A stretch of DNA of 64,000 nt from Cloeon dipterum (GCF_949628265.1 NC_088786.1:20791681-20855680); one strand, 5' to 3'; shown: positions 20,831 through 33,087, numbered from the stretch's first letter. Notes: generated by a model from the letters alone, not told the origin. Numbers and translations are program-made.

Positions 20831-20939
20831 TGCGATGTAATAATGCACAGACACAATAATGATCCAAATTTAATTTTAACTCGTAGGAAGTATTTTCTTT
20901 TTTAGATGTTTTAAATTCGTTCGTTTTTGCATGGGGCTT

Positions 20940-21100
20940 TGATTAACACCAAGTGCCTCCTAAACCGTAGCTTCTAGAAATCAGATTTTAAAAAACCTAC
21001 CACCATTAGACTTTTCTATTGAGCTAAAAGAGGTCACTAATGGTAAAGGGGTCACAAGGTGTCACCCCTTCAACCCATATTGTGTGCCTCGAAAAACGTA
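20940..21100 (-). repeat. Dispersed repeat family, inverted copy
   Basis: On the minus strand: GCAAAAAATGCATTTTTTAC, GGGTTGAAGGGGTGACACC, GTGACCCCTTTACCATTAGT, AAAAGTCTAATGGTGG, TTTTTTAAAATCTGATTTCT, then AGAAGCTACGGTTTAGG. This is one of the most complete copies. Confidence 0.6.
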
Positions 21101-21164
21101 AAAAATGCATTTTTTGCTGTTGCTTGCACCTCATAGCGCAACAGAGTTGAGTGTTCATCTCCAT

Positions 21165-21250
21165 CAAATCAATTCAGCGCATCATGGGATGTGAAGACCA
21201 GTCGAACGATATGCAGTTTTTTGAATAGGATAATCAAACTAAGATTCGGT
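21165..21250 (+). repeat. Dispersed repeat family, partial copy
   Basis: Contains GAAGACCAGTCGAACGATAT then GCAGTTTTTTGAATAGG and AAACTAAGATTCGG, matching the core. It lies between two inverted copies, giving an inverted arrangement within about 500 bp. Confidence 0.5.
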
Positions 21251-21299
21251 TGACACAAATGCTTTTTATTACAAAGCGGCCTCCGACAGAAAAAGACGT

Positions 21300-21450
21300 T
21301 TTTCACTAAACTTCAACTTCTAAACTCTGATTTACAAAAACTGCACATCATTCGACTCATCACGATAGCCGTGGTAGTTAGAGGGTAACTAACCCATCAA
21401 CCATTTTTCTACCACTCCAAAAATACAAAATAAGCATTTTTTGCAGGTTG
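21300..21450 (-). repeat. Dispersed repeat family, inverted copy
   Basis: On the minus strand: GCAAAAAATGCTTATTTTG, GGTTGATGGGTTAGTTACCC, GTGATGAGTCGAATGATGTG, CAGTTTTTGTAAATCAGAG and GAAGTTGAAGTTTAG. Its outer block also matches 61,255-61,345. Confidence 0.6.
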
Positions 21451-22762
21451 GATGCAATTGACGCAGTTTTACGGCCTATTTACGAAATTTTGTCTGTTAA
21501 CAAATATTAAGTTTACTAGCCTGCAAGGTAAACTTACACTTATTCTAAGAGCTATTTCATTGTAGTGACAGATTTTCTAAAAATTGCGATAAATCCATTT
21601 TCCTTCAAATATAATCTAGGACAAATAGTAGAAAAATCAAAGTTGTTGTAAAAAGCTTGTCTCATATCTTGTTACTATTTTTCCTCCATCATTAATTTGT
21701 TTTCTTCTTCTTGCATTTTTTTATTACCTTCAGCAAATATGGATTTTCTCTATATAATTATAATCTGGCTTCCTGCGAATAATCTAGCTCAAATGGAGGA
21801 AATCCAAGTTGGATGGAGATGAGCAAATATCTTGCACAACTTAACGCGTCGACTTCTCGTGTAGATCGAGTGCGCCGCGTTCTACATTTTGCTCGAGAGC
21901 TTGTTCCACAAGTGCTGGGGAACAGGACAATCGGATTATGGACTCAATAGTGTCGCACTGCTCACTCACGTCAGTCGAGCTGTGAAACTTTATTTCTCAT
22001 TCTTGCTCGTAATTAAGCGTTAAAAAGAGAAGCCCGAGTGAAACTGGATGCAAGCGTCTGTTACATGTTCGGAAGAAAAGCCACGCGATGAATTTTTCAC
22101 AACGTCGGATGAATTACAGAACGTCGGTCGGGCTTAGAGCTTGTGGGTTGCAGAGCGCGGAATCACTCGAGCAGAACGCCCGCGCGCGCCTGTTTGCTCA
22201 AAGACAAAGTTCGCACAGCGTAGTAAACCGCACACCGACTGCGAAACAGACACCCCGGCCAGAGATCCTCGGCTTACCCGTTTCAAATCAACCCAATCCC
22301 AGCACTCTGAATCGTTCCCCTCCACCTTTGAATTGAATTAAAAGTTTTTTTCTATAGAACTGATATACGTGGATTTTTAAAGGAGAGCTCCACATGACTA
22401 TTCAAACGTAAAGGTGTATAGTTGTAATTGTAATTAACAGCCAAATTTGCTCATCAAATATTTACACATTGAATTAACTTTGATTGAATGTCAATTAAAT
22501 TCATTCAATCGAATGTTTGAATGTTTGTGGTTTCAGAAACAAGTCAACTATATAATTTTCTCTATAGAAATTAATTCCTCAACCTTGGCTTTGACTATTT
22601 AACAATATGTGGCAGCAAGAGGAAATAAATAAATCCTGTAAAATTAATTTGCAGCTCTCTCATCCTCGCTGCAGCCGATTAGAGTATCACAGTTCCCTCC
22701 CACGCCAAAAGGTCAAAGTAAAGCTTTACAAGCAGACAGTGAAGAACATTTTGCATTGTTGG

Positions 22763-22787
22763 CAAGTTGTTCATGATGAACAACTTG
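22763..22787. repeat. Perfect 12-bp inverted repeat
   Basis: CAAGTTGTTCAT and ATGAACAACTTG are perfect reverse complements separated by one G. With such a tight centre it is more likely a protein-binding palindrome or cruciform than a stable RNA hairpin. Confidence 0.6.
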
Positions 22788-24024
22788 TCTATATTTGTGT
22801 GTAGAAATAAGCAACAGCTTTATGTACAATGTGCAGTATTAGTGAAATCTGAACTGAGTAACAGTCAAATTTATCGAAACATTAAATGGTTTTTTCAGCC
22901 CCATCTCTCTCTTAATTTTCAGAAAGTATCTTATAAAGTAAAGGTTAAAAGGATTTTGTCTTTTTCTGTACAGCTTTACTCACAAGGCCTCCTAATAGGG
23001 AACTTAAGTCGGCACTTTGAAGTTTGCGACTGCTTGTTGGTATCCAATTTTTGGTAATTACCAATATATTTAATTCCAAAACAAGGAGCTTTTACTCAAC
23101 AATTTATCCCAACAATACAAAATGGCGAAAAAGGTTTAAAATTAAAGGCCTTTAACCCCAGGCAGTATTTGGAAAACGTCATGGCTCGCATCTCAATTGA
23201 AAGACCTCGTCGTTGCCGAGTGGCAGCAGCCCTTAAAGTCAAACAATATGCTCACTTCCTGTGTCAAAGCTGCAGCACACGAGCCGAGGACAAGTTTTTC
23301 CGACCCAATTCTGCCGAAATGCTACCGCTCACGGCTCATTAACCGGGTTCGCAAAAAGTTGTCGTGAAACAATTTCACCGCAGTTTTCAAGGAATGCGTA
23401 ATTCGACCCTTTCATGTCTTGTGCCCCCGTTGTCGCCGGTTTGATTTATGCGCCGTGACAAAAGCGACGGGTTCTTGCTCCATGCGCTTGGGGCTCGACA
23501 ATAAAAAATGAGGCTACGGTGCGAGGCGTAATAACCCTTTACCACTCATTTGTCCAGTCACCTTCAACTCGGCGGCATGTGTCGCGAAAATCGTGCGTGA
23601 CTTTCTTCCGCCACAACACGTCGATCCGCGCAAAGAGCACTTTTGTGTTCGTTTATTCGCTCGTTGCTGACAGCTGACACCCGACGTTTCAAACCTATGT
23701 TTCTTGCGTCGTGCGTGAGACGTGCTAAAAGGTACAAGGATGTCTCTGGAGATAGTGTCAATCTATTTGTCTGTTCAACAGACAAATTCTTTCAAAAGTA
23801 AAAAAAATGTAGCAATAATTTAATTTTAGAAATATTGGTAAAGAAAAAATATTAAATAAAATACTCTCACAGACTGATTAAAAAATATACCTAGAGACAT
23901 ATGTATATGAAAAATATTATTAATAAGTATTTGTTGCATTCATTTAGTCTGGTCGTATTTGAAAAAAATGAAACACATGTGAAAAGAACGGCAGTTTAAG
24001 CACGAAATACATCTATGTAGATTG

Positions 24025-24150
24025 GGGTTTCAGGGCAGTCACCCCCTATAAAACCTTTAGCTGAATAAGGGAAGTTGAGATAAGTCTAATGGGGTGCAGA
24101 TTTTGCAATTCTGATGGTTAGAGGTTAGATCCCGAGATTTGGAGTTTCCT
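24025..24150 (+). repeat. Dispersed repeat family copy
   Basis: Contains GAGATAAGTCTAATGGGGTG then CAGATTTTGCAATTCTGATG, followed by TTAGAGGTTAGAT, with an upstream CCCCCTATAAAACC block. It directly precedes the retroposon-like copy at 24,198. Confidence 0.55.
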
Positions 24151-24197
24151 TGGCCTCGTGCCATTTTTGTCCTACGGCCATGACATTTTTTCAATTC

Positions 24198-24470
24198 TTT
24201 TTTTTGCTCTTTTTATCCCTGTCCGAGGACCGGAGGACCGGGAAGGGCGCGCACTGCACTAGCACGAATGCTGAAACCTGGGTCCCAATAACACCGCGAA
24301 CGGATAACATGTGCGCACCAGGCCTCACAGGCCCCACTGAAGGGCCACTTGCCTCCGCACCGAGGACTGCATTGAAACGCTAGACATTCGTCCCGTGAAG
24401 CCAAATCACGCATCCTGGAAAGGTGCAAACCAGCAAGTAGCGAGTCGGCGCCGGTGCGCCTCCCAGCCCG
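24198..24470 (-). mobile_element. Retroposon-like copy (long), minus orientation
   Basis: About 270 bp of GC-rich sequence with an A-rich tail on the minus strand (a T-run at 24,198-24,205, then CTCTTTTTATCCCTG). The same sequence recurs at 26,171-26,314 and, as the tail-proximal 50 bases only, at 53,510-53,565. A constant 3' end with variable 5' truncation is typical of LINE or SINE insertions. No reverse transcriptase frame or clear RNA polymerase III box is visible, so I cannot separate a LINE 3' end from a SINE. Confidence 0.55.
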
Positions 24471-26170
24471 TTCTATAAATTAATTAAATTAAAATTTACG
24501 CACGTATATACTGGCTCCGTATTTAATTTCACAAAAGTTCTTTAAGTGTGAATTTATTTCCTATTCATTTGTATTCATTTTCATGTATTGGTTTCTGAAA
24601 AATGTTAGTTGTGTTTGATAAATTATTAATTCAAAAGACAATCTCAGCAGCAATTGGAGCGTGAACTAAACACAGTTTCAATTTTAATTTGCAGGCCTAA
24701 ATTTATTACCCTTACCATATGAGTCCCCGGGGCAGTCCAGTTTCCTTCCGCTCAGTGAACTGTTGACGGGTTCGCCACCAGGACAAACACGGCTGAGCGA
24801 TGCAGGCAGCTATGAGAAGACGCACCCCCATAATTAATGCACCCCGTTTGGCCCAGAACCAGCCCCCCGAGGCAGCTGGCTGCCTGTGCGACTGACAGAC
24901 CCTTGTCCGTGTCCGTCTGCCCGTCCTCTCGTTTGTCCATCAATCAGTCGCCCGCAAAGTTGGCCAGCTATAGCCGGTTGCGAGCTCTCAATTAGCTCGC
25001 GGGAAATTGACGCTTGTTTAGTCTACGTTGTCTAATCGGATTTTCTGGCTTGCCACCGCGCCTCGAGAAGAAACTCCGACGCGAGCTAGTGAACTTCTCG
25101 GCATTCGGCAAGTCCCACAAGTGATTTGGCTGACTAGACGAATAAAAAAAATCACATAATTAACACCAATCAATTTTATCCAGGGGACGCACCTGTAAAT
25201 CCGAAAATTATGGTATATTTTTGCTGGCCATTTTCCAAAGGAATATGAATAAATTATTTTAAGGTTTGCTTATTTTCCACGCTTTTGGAGAACAAAACTA
25301 AATTTCATTTCATTTAAAAATCATAATTTTGAGAAATTTCTGGCATAACTTCTTCAAAGTGGTCTGATTTAACAAAAAAAAATTGAAATCTGCTTAGTGA
25401 GACGAATCAAATGATGAGTATTTGCGTGCTTATCTATCAGAAAATTGATCTGGGAATATTGCGTGCAGAAATGAAATGGCTTGAGTTTTAATTTTAGTAT
25501 TAAATCAAGCTTAATTTGGGCTATTCCAATTTTTTTCTGGTTGCATAGATTGCTGGTGAATACGAGTCAATTTTTAAAATTGAGAGTGGAGAGAAAACAC
25601 TTTTTACTTTCGTAAGATGTAAATCACGCGCTTTTGGCAGGAGAAAATTCAAATGAAAAAAAAATTAAAAGAAATTAACTAGTTAAACATAAAAAAACTT
25701 TCAGCATGTTGAGCATTGCATTCTGTTGCGAATTTTCACTTTCAAAGTGAACAATGGTGTTCCCAATCGAAAGCGGATCGATAGAGAGCGCGTATTAAAG
25801 AGCGAGAATCTCTCTGCGCTCGCATTACACTTTCCCGCAAGCCACACGGCGTGGGCAAATAAAACGCATAAAAAACGCGAACGAACGGAAGTGCGCTGCT
25901 GCCGATGATATTCAAGATTGATGCGGCTCTTTAGCAGTGCGCCGCGGGCGCTCGCTCGCTGGCTCTCCACTGCCGCGGCTGCAACCGATGCCCTTAATGG
26001 CCCTGTTGCAACAAACGCGCCCCTTTACTGCCACCATGCACGACCATTCGCAACAGCCGACAGTGCAAATTATTTTTTATCCCCCCGAATTCCAATGCTG
26101 AGTGAGAGGCAATCAAATCAAAGGGAAAACAAAAAACGTCAATCGATCTTCAAGATCTAGGGCAGTTTAA
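24471..26170. other. Non-coding DNA with two GC-rich patches
   Basis: GC-richer segments at about 24,720-25,120 and 25,780-26,060 flank AT-rich DNA. A frame at 25,921 on the plus strand starts with an Arg/Ala/Ser-rich stretch resembling a mitochondrial presequence, but nothing recognisable follows. I treat it as non-coding. Confidence 0.45.
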
Positions 26171-26314
26171 TATTTTTTAATCTTTTTATCCCTGTCCGTA
26201 GGCCGGTAAGGGCATTAACTGTACTAGCACGAATGCTGAAACCCGGGTCCCAATAACACCGCTAACAGATAACATGGGCGCACCAGGCCGCACAGGAACC
26301 ACACTCACTGAAGA
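26171..26314 (-). mobile_element. Retroposon-like copy (medium), minus orientation
   Basis: Matches the tail-proximal half of the 24,198-24,470 copy: ATCCCTGTCCG, CTAGCACGAATGCTGAAAC, GGGTCCCAATAACACCGC and GCACCAGGC, in the same order. It diverges after about 26,314, consistent with 5' truncation. Confidence 0.55.
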
Positions 26315-26534
26315 ATTTTCTTGGAAAATTAATTAAAAAACTAGAATTTAATTTTTAACAGTTCCAATCAATTGCAGAGGTTAGGCCTACAATTCAACAT
26401 GACTTGAAGAAAATCAGTGGGAACGAAGAAACTTTAATTTGGTGGTTTTCTATTGAAACTAGCACAAAGGCGCCGCACAAGAACGCCAGCGCAAGCAACA
26501 AGGCCACGCAGCAGTTAGCATTATAGCTTGACTT

Positions 26535-26900
26535 GCTTCCGCTGGAAGTCTCTGTAGCGCTACTGTCTCGATCTTCAGACCAGCGAGCGCTCCAATCAGA
26601 GATAGGTTCAAACCAAAATTTGCTTAAAGAACGTCTTTGACGAAGTTTCTGATGAGCTCACCAATCGATTCTTAAAGGTCAAATTAGGTAGAGTGGATAT
26701 TTTTCCGCTAAAAAAGTCCAGCGAGAAGCGCGTAGCACAAGTATAACTTTTTTAACCGCCAAAACAATTTGAACATATATGCGAATTTTTCCGTTTTTAA
26801 TTATATGTGGAGTCGAATTGATTCGTCTACCTAACATTATTCGACCCTCAGGAATTGATTGGCACTGTCAAAAATTAAATTCCTGTGCTACTTTTGGAAT
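26535..26900 (+). repeat. Relative of the 2,764-3,344 element
   Basis: Shares the blocks CTGTCTCGATCTT, AGACCAGC/AGACTAGC, CCAATCAGA, CTAAC, TCAGGAATTGATTGGCACTG (CAGGAATCGATTGTCAATG in the other) and TCAAAAAT. It lacks an obvious copy of the terminal inverted repeats, so it is a decayed or internal fragment. Confidence 0.5.
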
Positions 26901-29900
26901 ACTAAATTTTCAGTTTGTTTTCTATTTCATGTATTATACTAAAATAAATCTTGCGTAAGCTACATTTCCGCTGTGAAATTTAAGTGATGTTCGAAACTCC
27001 AAGCACTTGCATGGAGAATGGTCTGTTTAAATATGAAAGGTGTGTGCGTTGTTCACATTGTTCTCCTTCTTCTGGTAAAATGTTGGGCTGAGTTATAAAA
27101 AGAAATACATTTTTTGGCTTTTATACTGCGGTACATGCACAGCGGTTGTTAACGTAAATTTTAATTTCATAGTTTTTCCTCGTTGTGAATTTCTTTCATT
27201 AATTTCTCTCTTTGTATACTAAAATGTTATTGTATTGGCCAAAAACTGCAGATAGTATTTTAAAAGCAGCCGAGAAAGAAAGCTGAGATAATATTTCTTG
27301 GAGGACGCAAAAATATTTATTTATTCAATATTTTGATGGAATGACATATTTGAGTGACAGGTTGAATCGACGAACGCCGTCCCAAGCAAGCCTTTGCCGC
27401 GAGCGCTGGTGGATGGGGAAATCCAATTGCTTGAAAACGCGAAGTCAGGAGAGAGAGCAAGCGTTTTATGCAACCCGCTCGTCCCGCGAGACCGGCAAAA
27501 AGACTAACCGCGACCCTTGTGCCCGCGTCGGTGGAGGAGGACGAGGAGGAGGAGGAGGAAAATTCGGTTCACCACGGGAACAGCAGACCAAATTAAATTT
27601 GGCATTGTTTGTACATCACGCCGGAAATCAGAATCTGTGATTGAACACGTTTGGCGTAGACAAATAGCCAATCTTGTCAGTGCCTTTCAGGTCAAAGGAA
27701 CCGCTCAAGCAAATGCTGCGAAATCTAAAAGGAAAATGTTTCACGTGCACGCATTTGCTGTTTTAGGATGCGATCAGAGGAAAGAACATGTTTACTCTCC
27801 CACCTCGCTCGACGTTTTTCGCCAGCTCGAAAGTCGTTAAGAAAGTTTCAAAACGACGACCCAGGCTGGGCGAAGTGGGAGGAATTGCGGAAGTCGTTTT
27901 CTAGAAGATATTTCCGCTTAGAGCGAGGTCAAGAGCCAGGCTTTATTTCCGGCCGGCCGCCGGTTGATGCACGCGTTTGTTTTGCGATCTGCCGGCGAGA
28001 ATATATAGATGCGGCGGCGGCGATTAGCACCCCTCGGCCCACCCCGCACCCCCGCCCGGCCCCGTCCCGCCACGGCCACAAATCACGAAAACAATTAAGC
28101 GCACCGCAAAGAGATAACGGTCTGATTTATCGCCTCCTTGCTCTTGGTTCTTCTCTTTATTCTGCGGCGGCGATGTAAATTAAGCAGTTCATTCGGTCCT
28201 GGGACCCGGCGGGGCCCCGCGCCGGGTCCCTCGGGGCCTGTATAGCGGCAAGCCGATCGACTCGACCGACCGATGCCCGACGAGCGACGCGCAGTTTTCC
28301 ATTTCAGCTCAGCGGCGTGCGTGACGAGAGAAGCAAAATATGAACTGCGACGCAGTCGATCACACATGCAAATTGAATTTGTTTCTGCGAGAGCTGCCTT
28401 CCCAACGTTGGGCAGTGCGGCAAAAAATGCAATTTCTACCCAATTTTATCAAGTGACATGAAAAATATGATTTATTCTCACTTGCAACAACGATTGAAAA
28501 TGAAACCTGTAATAATATAAACAATTATCGGGCTTTAAATTCTACACGGCAAAAGGAAACGGACCGAAAAGTTGTAATAAATATATAAAATTAAAATTAG
28601 CTCTGCAAGTTTTTTCGTTCCGCTCTAACATGCAGTTTTTTACTCATATGTTAGCCCTTATCCTTAGTCCAAAGTTTTGAATCTAGCATTGATTTCAAGT
28701 TACGGACAAGTTACGAAGCAAATTTTTCAGTTAACAATTAAAGAATAATTAAAAAATCCAATTTTCGATTCAACATGATGATTTTTGGTATATGGACTTC
28801 CCTGGATTTACCTTAACAAGTTGAATCGATTGATAATTCAATTTTTACTTTATGAAATTCTCGGAGATTTTATCATGAAGACAACTTCAATCATTCTTAA
28901 CGTTATATACGTTTTTTAAATCTAATCGTATCTCACAAATATGTTTAAAATATCCCATTTTTGTAAGGGGAAAAATAAGTTTTTAAAATTTTTGTAAATC
29001 GTTTCCCTAAAGCTTATGGTAAGTAGTGATTATGTTATGTGCAATTTTTCACACCCCTCAAGGAGTATATTTTCCTGTAAACAGATTAGAGTGCTTGACG
29101 GCTGACAGAAGGACAGGAAGAGCCGCGTTTATTTGTGGTATTTTCAGCGTGTTTTTCTCAGCGGAGCCTTAATTTAGCTGTGCGGTGCGGCCTCGCTTTG
29201 TGCAATTACGCCGAGCACTCTGGTTGGAATTAAAGAAGAAAACAGCCGAGGGCGGCAAGGGAGGAGAAAAATAGAGCAGAGCTGACTGACTTAGAAAAGA
29301 AACGCGTGCGTCACTCGCGCGAGACACTTTAGTTGCGCTTTCACTGACACTTGTCAGAGGAGGCAGAAGGCGTCGGCAGGCAGGACCCGAGTGGATGAAT
29401 TCCTCCCGCCTATGCCGAATATATACATAAGTTAAATTCAGGAAATTTATAGCGGCCCGGCTTGTCACTCTTTGCAAATTCGACATGATTGATTCGAGTT
29501 TATTTTCCTCCAGGCAGCAAATCAATTTTGCTGCCGAGGCGTGATTAATATTCGAAATGTATTCAGACTTCCTGGAAGAAACAAACTTCGCCGCCACAAA
29601 TACCAAGACTGCTTGAGATGAAGACCCCAGCTTTTATTTTATTTTGCATTTCACGGTGTATATACCAGTCCGCGTTAAACTGCAACTCCAAATTAAGCTG
29701 CACAGAGAAATTATTGTAAAAACAAGCTCTTAAAAAATTGGAAAAGTGCTAATTAAAATATTCCCAAATGTTACCGTTCAAATTTGCGAGAAAATCGGCT
29801 GCAAAATTCCAATGAGTAGGACAAAGTATAAAATTTCATATAAACCGATTTTGATGTGATATATATTTTTACGTCTTGCCAAACTCTGGTACGGCTGGCA

Positions 29901-31844
29901 TAATAAGAGTGGAGTTAGATTAAGGTAAACGGCCCAACGGGTTAGAGACCAATATTTTCTCCGCCTTTTTCGACGTTTACCTGCGGCTGGCACCACTGAA
30001 TGTGCGATTCTCAACCCCGATGAATAATGAGATTTATTCAGATTCCGATGCATCAGAAGTATAAGAAGGTCTTTGCCCCGTTTGGGCATCAGATTCGCAG
30101 CCAAAAAGGCTCAGCGAGAGTAACGCAACTGTTTATGGATGAAGAGCATCGCACGTAAAAGGCGAGAGTGCATCTCCGGCGAGGATAAGGAGGGACGTGT
30201 TGGCGGCTCATTAATTCATTCCGCGCCATAAACAGTTGGCAAGAAGTGCATTGTTGCTTGCCAGCATTTTACCAGCCTCGCGAGGCTAGCTCTCGTCGCG
30301 TGCATGTTTTGTTGGGCAAAACTAATTAAATGTCTACTGCGAGCGCAAAGTTGGAGGGCGCGAAGCGCAGCTTTCGGCAAATAACTCTCGACTGCTCTCA
30401 GCTGCCATTCGATTAGCGCTTTAATCGTCATTGTTGGCAGTTAACATCGATTGTCGGCACGAACAATGGCAAAAACTGCTCTGTTCGTGCCACGTCGAGC
30501 GGAAATTCAATCAATTAAAGAAAAACCATCCTCGCAGTTTGTACGGACGGATTATTGGCTCTCTTGAGTACGACCGATTAGCAGTAAAACGCGCACTCAA
30601 TGGCTCTTTTAACGAGATGAACTCGCTTGTTTCTCAAGGACCGCCCTGGATTCAATTACAGTTCTCTCTCTCTCTCTACATCGACTTTCGCAACTAGCCC
30701 GTCCGAAATATAAGGCTGTGTGACGCTTTTTTTTTAAAAAAAAATAATTCCACACAGAGGCCGAACTCGCGTCACAAGGGTCGATCTTGGCTGCAGCCCC
30801 TCTTGGCTCGCTAACTGAATACATAAATAAATGTATATATTCGCTTTATTGTGCTGTTCCACAAGCCACGGGGCTGCAGATTTACTGTCTGGCTTTATTC
30901 ACTGCTCTGCTCTGTGGCAATGCATCAAGTAGTGTTTTATTGCGCTACAGCAACAAACACGAATCATTTGCAATTCCAGCCTTTCGTGATCGTGTGCGAC
31001 TTGTTTGCTTCCCAGCGCATAATTAATAAGTGAATTGAACTGTATGTGAGCCAACAAGGTGAAATTAATTTTTGCTCGTGTATACATATATTCATTATGG
31101 TATTCCTTGTCACAATGATTTTATTACAAGCTGGCTGTATGCGAGATTAAAATTGAAAAAGAAATCCCTTCTAATCATCAACAAGTTGATGTCATCCTCT
31201 TTGTGACGTGCATTTTCGAAATAGGCCCTGTGGAGGATATTTGCATACTATTTTTTCCCTGTGTGAATTATTCAAGAGTAAAATTTTATGCCTTTTGATC
31301 TTATTCCTCCATTTTATTCTTCCGCCGCAGGGTATACACATGACAGAAAGACCCGTAATTCGCGGAACTTTTTAGAAGATGAAATGTTTATTAAGGAGCC
31401 TTATCAGTCTAAAAGTTTTCCGATTTACAGAGGCGGTCCCAATCTGGAGACTCTGGTTCGGCAACAGTAAATCAAACCGTGACGACCAGTGAGATCGTAA
31501 AACAGGGAAAAACGTCGCTGCGGGCTTTTTTCTTGGTGTACCGTCCCTTTTTTCTCGAAAGATCAAAGAAGATGCCGAGGATATTTTAAGACTTCTCATG
31601 AAATGCCAAAGACAAAATCTATTTGCACGCAATTTGGCCAAATGAGTTTTTTATGCATATATTTGTTCATTTCATTCGCCATATTTGAATTTTGCAACAA
31701 ATATACTTTTGAAGTCGCTACTAAATACACAAGCAGTTATTGAAAATTCGACAGTAATCAATGCCTCCGACCTACGACTAGCAGATGACTTACAAAATAG
31801 TTAATGGATATTTTTGTCTTTGCTTTCCTGGATATAATTCTTCG

Positions 31845-31850
<6 letters not shown>
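26901..31850. other. Non-coding DNA with GC-rich regulatory-looking patches
   Basis: The most GC-rich patch of the left arm is at 27,840-28,340, with a TATA-like motif at about 28,001-28,007, GATA-type sites and a strong hairpin at 28,201-28,230. Other patches are at 29,100-29,460 and 30,170-30,420. No exon matches a known protein. Confidence 0.45.
28201..28230 (+). other. Perfect 10-bp GC-rich hairpin
   Basis: GGGACCCGGC and GCCGGGTCCC are perfect reverse complements enclosing a ten-base loop that itself contains GGGGCCCC. It lies at the edge of the most GC-rich patch in the left arm. It could fold in DNA or RNA; function unknown. Confidence 0.6.

Positions 31851-31888
<38 letters not shown>
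31851..31888 (+). repeat. (TA)n microsatellite
   Basis: A TA run with a single G interruption in AT-rich non-coding DNA. Confidence 0.9.
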
Positions 31889-33080
31889 ACGTTTTTGTTT
31901 TTAATATTTAATTTTTCTGAAATACAAAAATTGCCTATCTTGCATAGGTAAAAAGCTGTGAATTTTCGAAAAACTTGATTCAAATTTAATTATCTCGGCT
32001 TCCGGAGGTGCAAAAGGAAAAGAATCAACGCTATTTGTGTCGAGTTGCCAATATTGAATTAAATGGGCAACAAATCGGCTATAAAGGTCGAGGTCACTAA
32101 AATATGGCCAAATTCTTAAAATCACCGCCAGGTATCAAATGCCCAAATGTTTCGACGCAAAGCACATAGCAAATATTCAAAATTGAATATTACGTTGAAT
32201 GAAAAGAATTTTTGTGTAGGCATTTCTTCATTTTTATGATATCGTCGTGACACTACTCGGCCTGTTGCGCCCCAACGCGCGCCTGCAGACCCACGCGAGG
32301 GGAATTGCGTGAGGAATGGAGGTGGACGCCTAATTCGCAACAGCGGCAGGGCAGCGAGTCGGCAAATGACCTTTTCCGTGGCAGAAGGTGCACGGCAGTT
32401 CGGGGAAAGAGCTACTAGTGTGACCCGCTCCGTTGCATTTGCAATCTCTCGACGCTCTATTCTCTTCGTGGGCGACCGCATGTCACCTGTCCGCAGCGCC
32501 AAGATGCCGGGCGCGAGTACCTGTGACTGAGGCTGAACGCCGCCTGTTGCGTCCATCACAGATCGATGAATAAAAAATGGTATAGGGACCCCCAAAATTT
32601 CGCGTTTCACAGTAGATATTCACAGTGAAAGATAACAAACATGGCGTTTCAGGCACTGACACAGAGTAATTTTCCAAATTAAGAAAAGTTGCCCACTTAA
32701 TTAGCTGGAAGCTGAGATTATCGAATTTGAACCAAGTGGTACAATTAAAAAACCGAAACTCTGTGCCCCTGTGAGTATAGCAATTTTTGGATTTCAAAAA
32801 CCACAAGTCCTTTTGGTTGATCACCTACCTAACGGCAATCAACATACCAAGTTTCATTCAAATCGATTCACCCTTGCCAGCTTAGTGTCATCTAGAAATG
32901 GAAAAAGCCATGTAATTTGAACAAAGCATAATTACAGCATAATTAATAAAATAATTGTGAACACCTAAAATAAATAATGAGTTCCAATCAACAGTAATTT
33001 TTTGCTTTCAATCAGGTCCAATACATCACAAAGATGGTAATGGGAAACTGTTAGTTTTTCCACAATATTATTTTATGTGC
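31889..33080. other. Non-coding DNA upstream of the gene cluster
   Basis: Includes the diverged repeat at 31,945-32,110 and a GC-richer patch (32,250-32,550) with open frames on both strands that match nothing I know. The stretch ends near the polyadenylation signal of ALG10. Confidence 0.5.
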
Positions 33081-33081
33081 A

Positions 33082-33087
33082 TTTATT
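33082..33087 (-). terminator. ALG10: Polyadenylation signal of ALG10
   Basis: AATAAA on the minus strand, 64 bases beyond the ALG10 stop codon; the first good signal downstream. Confidence 0.5.

Noticed and set aside
25921..26160. Frame starting MRLFSSAPRALARWLSTAAA, like a mitochondrial presequence
   Set aside because: Nothing recognisable follows, no good donor continues it, and basic Ala/Ser-rich starts arise easily in GC-rich DNA.
29169..29606. A 145-codon minus-strand frame
   Set aside because: Composition is consistent with chance; no motif, no splice partner exon.
32122..32610. A 162-codon minus-strand frame upstream of the gene cluster
   Set aside because: No homology that I recognise, and the reverse strand is also open across the GC-rich part.
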